Assembly (NCBI GenBank): GCA_965112735.1
Contig: OZ218957.1
Coordinates: forward strand, 1,860,001-1,924,000
Origin: Phaeosaccion multiseriatum
Lineage: Eukaryota; Ochrophyta, other classes
Direction: 5' to 3'
Length of the DNA stretch: 64,000 nt
Shown here: piece by piece, positions 25,330-44,309 of the stretch
How positions within the stretch are numbered: the first letter of the stretch is position 1
How the letters are laid out: the number at the start of each line of letters is the position of its first letter
The notes under the pieces: generated by a model
Database searches by the model: none
What the model was told of the DNA's origin: nothing
What the model saw: only the letters and a program-made list of their open reading frames with translations
Translations under genes and position numbers: made by a program

Positions 25330-25785
25330 GTTCTCCCCATGGGAACAAAGTTGATACCAGCCAGGATCCTGTGTCGAACCGATCGTTCGTGTCGGGCCCG
25401 CTGGAGCGCTACGGCTAATCGTCGCCGAATGACGCAAACAGCTCTCGCATAAGCCCTCGTGTCCAGATGTTCGTGCCCCCCAGCCATGTGGGTGGCGAGT
25501 GTTTTCATAAACATCTGAGCAAAAGGACCAAATGCGCCTTGCTGTTCTATTGTGAAAGGGACGAGGTGGTTTCGCGTGGGGTCATAGTGGATGTCCCCAC
25601 CCTGGCCTTCCATGCCTACCTGTGGCACCCCATCCGCTTGGTAGCTTCAGCCTTCTTGGCTGCCGCGAGTGTCTCCTTCGATGCCTTGGCCCGGTTGGTG
25701 GTGTTGGTGGCATCTGTGAGCGTGACGTCGATCATGAGGGACTTGTGGCCGTCGTCATATTCATGATCAGACGGAAGCTCAAAGG
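25330..25785 (-). mobile_element. Retroelement reverse-transcriptase C-terminal fragment, frameshifted
   Basis: Read on the minus strand, one frame gives DVTLTDATNTTNRAKASKE...KKAEATKR. After a shift near 25625-25640 the next frame gives a segment with HLVPFTIEQQGAFGP and RRRLAVALQRARHERSVRHR. This order (short DV-T motif, Lys-rich linker, F/VPF-E-GaFG, Arg-rich sequence near the end) is what I know from the C-terminal tail of non-LTR retrotransposon polymerases in algae and oomycetes. The copy is truncated on its 5' side at about 25785 and frameshifted, so it is dead. It lies between ankyrin genes 2 and 3. Confidence 0.6.
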
Positions 25786-25929
25786 TGAGAGGGCATGTTG
25801 GTAATTCACTCCCCTCCCGGTGTTTGCCAGCGGTGAGACTCTACTCTAGAGCGGTCGCCTTCCCTGTGCTCCGCTGTTCCTCCTTTCCGCTACTGCTGCT
25901 GCTCCTCGGAGGAGTAGCGTACAGAAGGG

Positions 25930-26943
25930 ATGATTGGAAGGAGGAAGCGGTGCCTGGCAAGCAGCGCAGATGCGTATAGCAATGCCGCGGGGACTGTTGA
26001 TGAAGCTGCTGTGGCCCAGGAGACCTACGTGGCCAGTGCCAACGCCTTGGGGATGGAGGAGGTCCTGCGGAGAGTCATGCACCTTGTGGGGAAGGGTCAT
26101 CGCGTCTTCATCGCCACCGTGTGCAAGGGGTGGCAAGAAGCATATACCGCGACGTATCCTTCACTCGAGACCTCCCATCAAAGCGTGGTGGGCTCTGTCA
26201 AGCGCGTCCAGTGGGCCAAGAAGGAATGTGGGTACGAGCTGAGTGTGAGCACTTTCAGGGCTGCCGCAGAGTACGGAGATTTGAGCGTGTGCGAGGAGCT
26301 TCACAGTATGGAATGTCCCTGGGACGAACATGTCTGCGAATCCGCTGTGAGGAATGCCAGGCACGGGCTGTGTATCCTCAAATGGCTGCGATCCGAGGAC
26401 CTCCCCGACAAGAAGCAATGCCCGTGGGCAAAGTTTTGGACAAGTGGGGAAGCTGCCAAGAGCGGCAATGTGGAGGTTGTGGAGTGGCTGCTGTCTGATG
26501 GTCTCCATGGCCCACCTCATATTAACATGTGGGTTGAGGCTGTCAAGGCGGGGCACACTAACTTGCTGGACACGCTTGTCCAACACCCCAAGGTCAGAGC
26601 TTGTATGGAGGCGGCAGGGGATTACAGCGCATGGAGAGGTGGTGCTAAATTGGCAGCCTACGCAGGCAATCTGGAAGTGATGCAATGGTTTCATGCAAAC
26701 GCACGCGAGGTGTGCGACTGGGATGCACACGTCTGTTTTAACGCAGTTCGGTACGCCAAGAGCCTCTCCATGCTGAAATGGCTCCGATCGGAGGAGGTCA
26801 TGTGCCCCTGGGACAGTGAGTCATGCCCACAGGTCTTGAAAGATACGTTTGGAGATTATGGTTGGGATATACCCCCTGCCGCCTTTGAGGAGATGAAGCA
26901 GTGGGTACATGCCAATGGACACCCCTGCGACTGCCACGACTGA
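25930..26943 (+). CDS. F-box-like/ankyrin repeat protein 3
   Basis: Single-exon gene, 337 residues from the ATG at 25930. It is a close copy of gene 1: from about residue 9 the two align end to end with mostly single substitutions (AAGTVDEAAVAQETYVASA, then VGKGHRVFIATVCKGW). Similarity continues past the stop into the 3' flank. Differences cluster in ankyrin loops, for example KFWTSGEAAKSGNVEVVEW and a changed VCDWDAHVCFNAV unit. The C-terminus is WVHANGHPCDCHD. The reading frame is intact. Likely an adaptor or scaffold protein; partners are unknown. Confidence 0.8.
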   Translation: MIGRRKRCLASSADAYSNAAGTVDEAAVAQETYVASANALGMEEVLRRVMHLVGKGHRVFIATVCKGWQEAYTATYPSLETSHQSVVGSVKRVQWAKKECGYELSVSTFRAAAEYGDLSVCEELHSMECPWDEHVCESAVRNARHGLCILKWLRSEDLPDKKQCPWAKFWTSGEAAKSGNVEVVEWLLSDGLHGPPHINMWVEAVKAGHTNLLDTLVQHPKVRACMEAAGDYSAWRGGAKLAAYAGNLEVMQWFHANAREVCDWDAHVCFNAVRYAKSLSMLKWLRSEEVMCPWDSESCPQVLKDTFGDYGWDIPPAAFEEMKQWVHANGHPCDCHD

Positions 26944-27769
26944 CGAGTACGAAGGGCTGTGCTCTCTGTGCAAGGGCGATGGGAGGTCCCTACCCGCTCA
27001 TAGCAGTGGCGGGCGTACTTCAGGTATTCAGGCAGACAGGCAGACAGGCAGACAGAGCGGCACACCGGCAGCGACAGCAAGGGCCTCGACAACGACACAT
27101 CGGCGCTTGGGATTGCGTGCCGTGGGGTGGGTACGAGTCGATGCCCCCAGCAAAATGCAAGCTCAGCGTAGAGAGAGAGAGAGAGAGAGAGAGGAAAAGG
27201 AGAAAGGATGGGGAGAGGCAAAATCAAACACGAACGATCGTTCAATCAGTGTGACCTTCGTCTCTGCCAAGCACCCTCGAGCCAAGCAGTCCTTAGGGTT
27301 AGGAGCCCTCAAGCCCCGAAGGCGGTGACTCTCTGCGCCGCCTGCTGCCGGGACGGTCCCAAAAGCCACGCACTCATCCTCCTCCCCCCCCCCCCCTCTC
27401 TCTAGAGTATCTAGCAGCAACAAGGCTGCAAGCCTGCTCCTGGCCGGCCTGAGGCAGTGAATCCAAGCTTGGAGGGCGGGCAGGCCCGGCGAAGGCCCTA
27501 CCGCCCGCCTACTGCCCGCCCGTCCCTCCTCTTGCTCCTCCCTCATAGTGAGGACAAGTCCAGCGGTGACTCGCTCCAACCCGTGACCGCCTTCACTGCC
27601 GCCACCGTTCTACAGAGACCGGCGCCAGAGTCGAGGGGCGCAGGCTCTTGTGCTTGTGTGTTGACGTCAGCTGCGCCCGTAAGTCGCCCCAATGAGTCCT
27701 GACACCGCCCCAAAGAGTCCTGACACGGCTCTCGCCTCGATGGCTTCCTCAATTCACGTCACCTCACCA
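26944..27769. other. Intergenic, no supported gene
   Basis: The first ~70 bases resemble the 3' flank of ankyrin gene 1. A (GA)n run lies at 27172-27193 and a C run near 27386. A short TTAGGGTTAGG occurs at about 27295-27305. ORFs here are short and uncharacteristic. Confidence 0.5.
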
Positions 27770-28283
27770 TAAGGCGGGGGGGTGAGACAGAGTTTGACTG
27801 CCTCATCGGGTATGGAGCGACTGCCCTCACCACCGAAGGGAGGACACAAGGAAGGAGCTGGCCCACACTCAAGCGATGCAGCAGGAGCGTGCGTGCTGAC
27901 TCAGTGGCCCCCACTCTCTCCTCCCGCGTCCCCCCTCTATGTTCTCTGCCGTGCCGCACCTGCTGCATCCCCTCAGTGTCCCTCCGTGCCTACAACTGGC
28001 GTCACTCGCTCGCTGGCTGTCTGCGTACGTGCCACACGCAAACGTGCGCGCGTGCTGCGGCCTCGTGGGCTTATTAACCTCGGGGCCTGCCATTGATGCC
28101 AGCACTGGCCACAACGGCGAACATATCATCGCAGATGTTGGACGCTCAAATGTCCTGACACTCAAATGTCCAACGCGTGCAAGCTGCTCTTCCAGAGGTC
28201 CAGAGGTCAGGAGGTCAGAGGAGCTGCCGAGGGTGAGCATCGCAGCTGTGCTTACCAGGTCGCACCGCATGGCGGAGCACTGA
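27770..28283 (+). pseudogene. Decayed duplicate of the 3' end of RPC2
   Basis: Matches the last two exons and last intron of RPC2 (about 23050-23729) in order. It starts with a copy of the [14 protein letters not shown] region (GACTGCCTCATCGGGTATGG is shared). Then come intron sequence (CTGGCCCACA-TC/CTCAAGCGATG is shared), a damaged zinc-finger exon (ACGTGCGCGCGTGCTGCGGC), GCGTGCAAGCTGCTCTTCCA, and a stop in ATGGCGGAGCACTGA. Deletions remove the second CxxC and change frame. Retained intron sequence points to DNA-level duplication, not a processed copy. Probably non-functional. Confidence 0.8.
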
Positions 28284-28415
28284 GGGGCTGTGTACTGAGT
28301 GCTGAGCGCTTAGTACTGCACTGAGCATGGGGAGGGCAGAGGCAGAGGCAGAGACAGAGCCGGACACAACCGGCCCCTCCCCTCACTTTTTCACTTCCTC
28401 CCCTCCCTCCCTGAC

Positions 28416-30843
28416 TTACTGGAGCGGCAGTAGGTCCTCCACGTACTTGGTTTGGTGCATGCCCACGGCCGTGCACGCCACCCCTTCCCGCTGCATCAAC
28501 CACCGCACGGCGTATTTCTGCAGCCGCTCACTCTGGGGGATGGCGTGGGTATACGCCCCTCCTCCTCCTCCTCCTCCTCCTCCTCCTCCTCCTCCTCCTC
28601 CTCCTCCTCCTCCTCCTCTCCCTAGTTCCAACACGGTGTTGCGAGCCTTTTGTGCGCACGAGAAGGCCACCATCCCCGCGTACTCCTGAAAGAAGCGATG
28701 CAGTAGGTCGGCACTCCTCTCATCCAGTCCCTCAAGCCGCTCGTGCAGCATGGGCACGAGGTTTGCTGCCACCTCCTGCTCGTACTGCATAGGAGAGGTG
28801 AAGTGTAGCAGCTCCTTGTTGAGGCTTTGGATCAGGTCGCGGAGGAAGTCGCAACCTTCGCGAGTGTCAATTTCCTGTGTGTTTGGTGGTGGTGATTTGT
28901 TGGGGTTTGTTGAGGTTGGTGTTGGGGTTGGTGCTCCGGGTTGGGATCGGATCTGGGGTTGCCTGACCCATGTTTGCGTGCGTTCAAAGGCCGTTCCGGA
29001 AGAGAGGCGCGCCATTGACAGTCTTTTTCTTTGACCCTTCCAAATATCGGCGTGCGGGCAGAGCAAGCACATACAAGCAAGGCCTCTTCCCCTTTCCCTC
29101 CCTCTCTCTCTCCCTCCCTCTCTCCCTCTCTTACTCCCTCCCTCTCCCTCTCCCTCTCTCCCTCTCTCTCTCTCTCTCCATCTCTCCATATCTTTGTCCC
29201 TCCCGCCACATCAGCCGCACCAAAAAGCAACGCATGTGAGCGTGTGCGTGTGTGCGTGCGTTCGCGGACGTACCTCCTGAGTGGGCTGCCTCCCCTCCTC
29301 GGGTGCCGGAGCGTTGAAGTGCTCCAGCGCCTCCCTTACCGTATCCATGTAGAGCGTGGGCGGGTGCAGCAGGGCAGAGTCCACCAGGCGCATCACCTGC
29401 CCCTGCGGAGTGAAGGCCGTCAGAGGTCGGTTCACCATCACCTTAGGGAGGGGAAGAGGGGGGAGTGAGTAAGAGGGATCAGGTGTGCGGAGGGAGGAGG
29501 AGGAGGAGAGAGAGAGGAAGAGGTGAGGCAAAGGGTTACAAGAAGACATTGCATCGACCCACCCGGTCCCCCATCACGACGTCAAGCAAAACTCTGCCAA
29601 GCTTTGTCAAGCAGGCAATCGGAGAGCACTGTACCTTGAGGCCCGCCTCCTGCATGGAGGGGAAGAGAGACAGCCCGTCCGTTTCCAGCAAGTTGGCAGG
29701 CACCTGCAGGGTCGACAGCGAGTGCCTGTGCCCACACAACACAACACAGCACCCAGGAGGAGGAGGAGGAGTTAGGAGGAGGAGGAGTTAGCCGTTAATG
29801 TACTGCCTGTGTCCAGACGGCCGGAGTTTTGGACGCTCCCTCCCTCGCTCCCTCGCTTCCTCACCAGCTCACCCTTCCCCCCGAGAGCTTGCTAGCACTC
29901 ACTCATGCACCCCCACACTCACTCACTGACTCACTTGCTCTGTCCCACGATTTTGGCCGCGTCTATGGCACTCTGCAGCACCCGGTCCCACGGCAAGTGC
30001 AACGCATTGGCCTCGGGGAGACACAAGCTGCGGCAGCTCACTCCGTACGAGCCGATGGAGCCATCCCTTGCCGCCTCTTCGAGCCCAACAAAGCTCTGCG
30101 TCAATTGGACAAAGAAGGCTTCGCGGGACTCCTGCACCACCTCCGGGGGGACAGCCTCCCGCTCCTGCTCCTGCCCCTGCTCCTGATCTTGCCCCTGCGT
30201 TCTCTTGTTGTTCTTGGGCACTTTGCTGGCCAGGAGTGATTCGAGGTGGTGCTCGGGGTTGTGGACGAGGTACACCTCAGGCCTGCGCCGACAGGACAGG
30301 ACAGGCAAGGAGAGGGAACGCAGAGTCGGAAATGGAAGGAAGAAAGCAGAGCCGGGATTTATACAGTGGTGGGATAGGTCAGAGAGAGAAAGAGGGTGAT
30401 GCTCCTCTCTTCTCTCTCTCTCTCCCTCTAAAGGATACCCACCTGCCCCCCAGCCTCTCCGTGGAGCGCTTGAGCTCCTCCGCCATGAACTCTGGGTGCA
30501 TGGAGTGGCGAATCTGCGCGCCTCCTTCTCCAGAGATGCCAATGCTGACACCTCCAGGTACCACCGCACCCAGCTCCTGCTGTGCCGTGTAGCCGAATTT
30601 GGACACCACGGTAAGGTCCTCTCGGCGGAAGGCCTGACCAGCCCCACTGCCTCCGCTACTGCTACTGTCAGAGGGGCCATTGACCACGGCTCCCACCAGC
30701 TCCTCGCTCCGCCCTCCCATGTACGTGCTGGCGGTGTCGATGACTCGCACTCCTCCGGCAAGGGCTAGGCGGAGGGCCTTCTCGTGCTCCGCCGATCCCA
30801 CCATGCACTTGGCAGCCCCAAAGCCCAGTCTAGACCACCCCAT
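28416..30843 (-). CDS. Aldo/keto reductase family protein
   Basis: NAD(P)H-dependent oxidoreductase of the AKR superfamily. Exons on the minus strand: 30843-30443, 30282-29935, 29725-29635, 29441-29274, 28874-28416; phases agree and give 488 residues. The catalytic tetrad can be placed: Asp36 and Tyr41 (VIDTASTYMGGRSEE), Lys82 (VVSKFGY) and His141 (VYLVHNPEHH). The protein is longer than a usual AKR (about 320). It has a Gln/Glu-rich insert after the His motif (QGQDQEQGQEQ) and about 20 consecutive Gly in exon 5. Layout resembles L-galactose dehydrogenase and pyridoxal-reductase-like AKRs, but the substrate cannot be read from sequence. An in-frame ATG at 30894 would add 17 Lys-rich residues. 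The gene is head-to-head with MCM4. Confidence 0.85.
28559..28619 (-). repeat. (GGA)n coding poly-glycine
   Basis: CCT units on the plus strand, read as about 20 Gly in the last exon of the aldo/keto reductase. No splice sites flank it and the frame is kept on both sides, so it seems to be translated. Confidence 0.75.
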
Positions 30844-31025
30844 GGCGTTTTGCTTTGCTTTTTTTTTTTTTTCTCTCCCTTTTGGTCGCAGCAAAATCCT
30901 GCCCGTGCTGCCCGTATGGCAACGAAATTGCTTGGGCCAAGGGCTGGATCCGATTTAAATTCCTTGCTCGCGCCTGCTTTGGAGCTTTGCAGTCCTGCTT
31001 TTTGTCGCCTCGACGTAGCCCTAGC
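30844..31025. promoter_or_regulatory. Compact bidirectional promoter, aldo/keto reductase / MCM4
   Basis: Only 182 bases separate the two start codons. The region holds a 15-T run (about 30856-30871) and a GC-rich stretch (TTGCTCGCGCC). I cannot identify a specific factor site with confidence. Confidence 0.45.
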
Positions 31026-40733
<9,708 letters not shown>

Positions 40734-41649
40734 GCAGTGGTGGAGGCGGAGGCAGAGGCAAAAGAGGCAACAGCGCATGCAAGAGCAGAGGAAGAGGCAG
40801 CAACAGAGGCAGCAAGAGAGGCAGCGGCAGGCCCAGCAGCAGCTGAGCGAAGGGTTTATTGCAGTGGAGGATGGGTTGGTTCATCTCGACTGGGTGGTAG
40901 CTGTGCGGGGGCTTGGCTCACCAATGGCGCGGTAATTTCTTCGACACCCAACAACAACAACAACAACAACACCAAACGTCCTGGCAGCCGCCCACGGGGG
41001 GCCAAGCCCAAAGACCAAGACGCGCAAGTCTACGGAGGCCCAAGTAGAAGGGAAGGAAGCGTAAGACGAAGCGGGTATATGGGTATATGGGTATATGGGT
41101 GTATGCTTCCTACTGCAGAGGGGGTACAAGTGCTTGTCGGTGGTGCGTTCTGATGACGCCAATAGAGAGAAGGAAGCCTTAACCCCGTGTCCAAGGTTAA
41201 CCTAGTTTGCCAATCGTTGTGTTAACGATTGTTATCTATTGGTGCTCCTCCTTCACTTCTCCATTCACACTGTCCTCCCGTTGCTGTCCTGCCCCGTGAG
41301 GTGGAGTCCGAACTCGTCGTGTGAGGTACACCAGCACCACAAGCCTGAGCAACGCTGACGCTGACGCTGTCCACGCTACCGCGGCCTCGACAGGGTATGA
41401 CAGTGACTCGGCGCGTTCACCTTCCCCACTTGGAGAGCGCAGCGAAGGGCGGCCTTGCCGGTCCACTCTAAATCCATCACCTTCCCTTCGTTGGCCCTCT
41501 TCCAATGTATGTGACATCACACACACACACGCACACACACCCCTCTGCGCTAGCGTCAGAGCACGAATCGTCAGCTAAACTCCAGTGCCCGTGCATGGAC
41601 AAGACATCCATGACCGACAGCACGATGGGTCATCTTATCCGGCTCTATC
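40734..41649. other. MCM4 3' region, no supported gene
   Basis: The first few hundred bases are GCA/GAGGCA-rich and probably MCM4 3' UTR. There are short (ACA)n at 40950-40972 and GGGTATAT repeats at 41071-41100. Short ORFs here show no family features. Confidence 0.5.
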
Positions 41650-42040
41650 CGTTTATACATCAATCGCAGAGCCGTACAATCCGAGATTGCATCGAGTTTA
41701 AGCCCTTTCGTCCGCATCTCCCTTGAGCACTTCAACCGCCTTCTCGTCCTCTTCTGCATTGCCACAAGCAGAAACAGCAGAGTGGTACGAGGTTTATTCG
41801 GGTTGAAGCCCTTCTCTTCGCACCCCCTTCGTCAAGACAGGCGCCTTCTCGGGCTCTCTTTTGCCACACTCATCAATCGTAGAGCTGTACGACATTTGAG
41901 TGGGTTGAAGTCCCATTGCATCTCCTTCAGCGAGTCAAGCGCGCCTTCTCGTGCTGCCCTGCCTTGCCGCAGGCAGTGATCAGTAGAGCTGTACAAGACG
42001 ACATCGGGCTCAATGTCCTCCCTGGCGTTACTCTTCCCCT
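41650..42040. repeat. Degenerate ~105-bp tandem repeat, about four copies
   Basis: Copies begin near 41656, 41773, 41871 and 41979. Each has, in order, a CAGTAGAGCTGTAC-like start, a (G)GGTTGAAGYCC block, CTTCGYCAAG-like sequence and GCGCCTTCTCG(T/G)GCTC followed by a TTGCCRCA end. Copies differ at many positions, so the array is old. On the minus strand the copies yield related peptides (CTALRLM, CRTALRLM) without a continuous frame. Confidence 0.65.
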
Positions 42041-42470
42041 TCGAGAGCCAGATGAAACTGCCCCCCAAACCCTCCTAGTCGGCCTTAGCACTTCACTTCA
42101 CTTCCCTTCACTTCACTTCACTGGGCGACGTGTGAAGAAGTGAGTGAGGCCAGGCGTTATGTATCTTCCTTTGGCCACCCCCGTCCTTGTCTGTGGGAGG
42201 AAGAGCTGTCTGTCCATCTCGCAAGCCAATGAGAGAAAGATCACAGAGACGACGGAAGTATCATCACAAGCAGCAGCAGCAGCAGCAGTACCAGCAGTAG
42301 TAGCAGCAGCAGTAGCAGAGTCACGGCGTGCAGCTGGCGCCCCATCCTTGCTCCGCTGTTTCACTCAGCAGTCAAGACGAATCAGATACATATGTGCAGT
42401 AGACATCGCCACCGACCTTCTGGCGTCCTGCTGGTCCTCACAGCTGGTGACGTATGACGGACCAATCCCT

Positions 42471-43745
42471 TCATTTGCCCTGCCCTGCTCTACTCTGCTC
42501 CCGCTGCTTACCCCCCTCCTTGGCGGGAGGAGCGTAGTAAATGTCATATATCTCATCAGCAGAGTAGCCCAGCACGGCGTAGAGAAAGACGCACCTCCAG
42601 TTGAGCAGCGTGGTCCTGAGGACGCCCCTCTTTCGCCAGCGTCGAGAGGAACACCACGCCACCTGTGACAAGCCCTGCACCACCCCGCCCGTGCGTAACG
42701 CCTCTGCCCGCACTCTACGCACCAGCTCAAAGTCCTCCATCATCTTCGAGGCGGGGAAGCCGCCCACTTGCCTCAGGTGGAAGCTGGTGATGGCAAGGGC
42801 TTGGTCGCCGTAGGGGAAGCCCCAGAGCTTGCATCGTATTCTCACAGCCCACTCCACGAACCACAGGCCGCGCACGCGCTCCTGCTGTTGATCAGGCTGC
42901 AGATCCTGCGGATGTATCATCAACGGCTGATCCTGGTCCTGCTGGTCCTGCTGCTGCTTCTGCTCGGGGGCGTGGTCTCCGCGACGGATACCAAAGGTGA
43001 AGAATGTGAGCAGGACGGCAGGGCTCGACTCAAAGGCTTGCCGAATACAGGTGTCGAAGCCCTTTTCAAGTAGCGTGTCTGCATGCAAGAAGAGCAAGAT
43101 GTCGCCCTTTGCTTCCTCGGCTCCCAGGCGACAGGCAGCCCCCCGGCCGCAAGAGGAATGCAGGATCCTGTTATGCCATTGGAAGCACGACCAGAAGCAG
43201 CAGCAGAAGCAGTAGCATAAGAGCAGGATTCCATCATACAAGAGCAAGCGGATCAGAGAGAGAGAAAGGGAGATAGACCGGCACAGAGAGACAACGGAGA
43301 GATGGACAGGGAGAGAAAAAAGAGACGAGAAAGCAGGTAGCATACCTGACGGATACGCTGCTATCACTGGCGACAGCTCTGACGTTGGCTATGGTGTCGT
43401 CCCTGCTGCCCCCGTCGACCACGATCACCTCTACACGCTCCTTGTCCTCCAGAGAGTAGAGCAAATTGCGCACTGCACGGCCCGCACCATCGCCCTCATT
43501 GTACGCGGGGATGATGATGGACAGCTTTCCGTCGCCGCGAATCTCCTGGGTCCGGTCAGCGAAGCCTCTCCTCCGTCGTCCTCGGTAGGCCTTCCAGCTG
43601 TGGTGGGGGAATGGGAGGGATGAGCATCATGCAGCAATAATTACGGGGTAGAGGCGACGAGTGGACAGCTCATCACAATCTCTTACCTCCACAGAAGACC
43701 AAGCGACCCGACAAGGCCACCCGCCGTGAGCGCAAAGCGTCCCAT
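42471..43745 (-). CDS. Family 2 glycosyltransferase (TIGR04283-like), membrane-anchored
   Basis: GT-A fold sugar transferase. Minus-strand exons 43745-43687, 43597-43346, 43167-42471; both introns are GT-AG, phases agree, 335 residues. It starts MGRFALTAGGLVGSLGLLW, a short hydrophobic N-terminal anchor or signal followed by an Arg-rich stretch. Then come SIIIPAYNEGDG, a VIVVDGGSRDDT nucleotide-binding motif, the metal-binding LLFLHADT, FPYGDQAL and MMEDFELVRR. That series is typical of the TIGR04283/cell-wall-type GT2 subfamily. A Gln-rich insert (about 42890-42970) interrupts the loop before FPYGDQ. The acceptor and donor sugar are unknown. It is convergent with MCM4. The first two exons are short, so the gene is easily missed by ORF calling. 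Confidence 0.82.
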
Positions 43746-44309
43746 TTGGCAGGGAGATCGCAGGGAAGGGTTTTCACAATAGATACATAGATACGCGGAA
43801 GGATCGATCTGTCGTATGGTGCCATCCTTCGCCTTTCATCAAATCCCGGCATGCCGGATGATCTTCGTCGGCAGCAAGCCAGCAACAGCAGAAAGAAAAG
43901 AAAGCCAGCAGCAGCAGCAGCAGCAGCACGGGGCAGACTGCTGATAGTCTGGGCATCTATTTCCCAGGCTTTGGAGAGCTGCACAGGTTTTTACTTCAAA
44001 AGTGTGCGCGCGTAAAGGAGCTGCAGCTACTCTACAGGCAACAGACGATCTGGTCGCGCATTTGCTGGCGAGGAGCAAGAAGGGTTAATCATTGTCGTAG
44101 CCAGAGTCAGAGGATGCTACCCGCTGGTGTATCCCATCACTGAGCCCTTCGCTCTTGAGTGCTTTCATCCTATTGTCCACTCATCCGCGACCTCTATGCC
44201 ATGTACTTGCCGATGCTCAGCTGGATCACTCTTTCAGGGTGTTCAAGTCCGTCGTTTGAGGGTGTGCGGTACGCGAATGTGTGAATGACTAACTTCTCTG
44301 GAGAGATAA
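43746..44309. other. Intergenic, glycosyltransferase 5' side
   Basis: Presumed promoter and 5' UTR of the glycosyltransferase. It includes (GCA)n at 43907-43927. I see no gene or recognised site. Confidence 0.4.

Noticed and set aside
25212-25628. 138-residue minus-strand gene
   Set aside because: Its core is the frameshifted C-terminal part of a retroelement polymerase; the remainder is not conserved.
42471-43367. Glycosyltransferase starting inside its third exon at 43367
   Set aside because: That start lacks the nucleotide-binding motifs. Splicing to 43597-43346 and 43745-43687 restores a full GT2 domain with correct phases.
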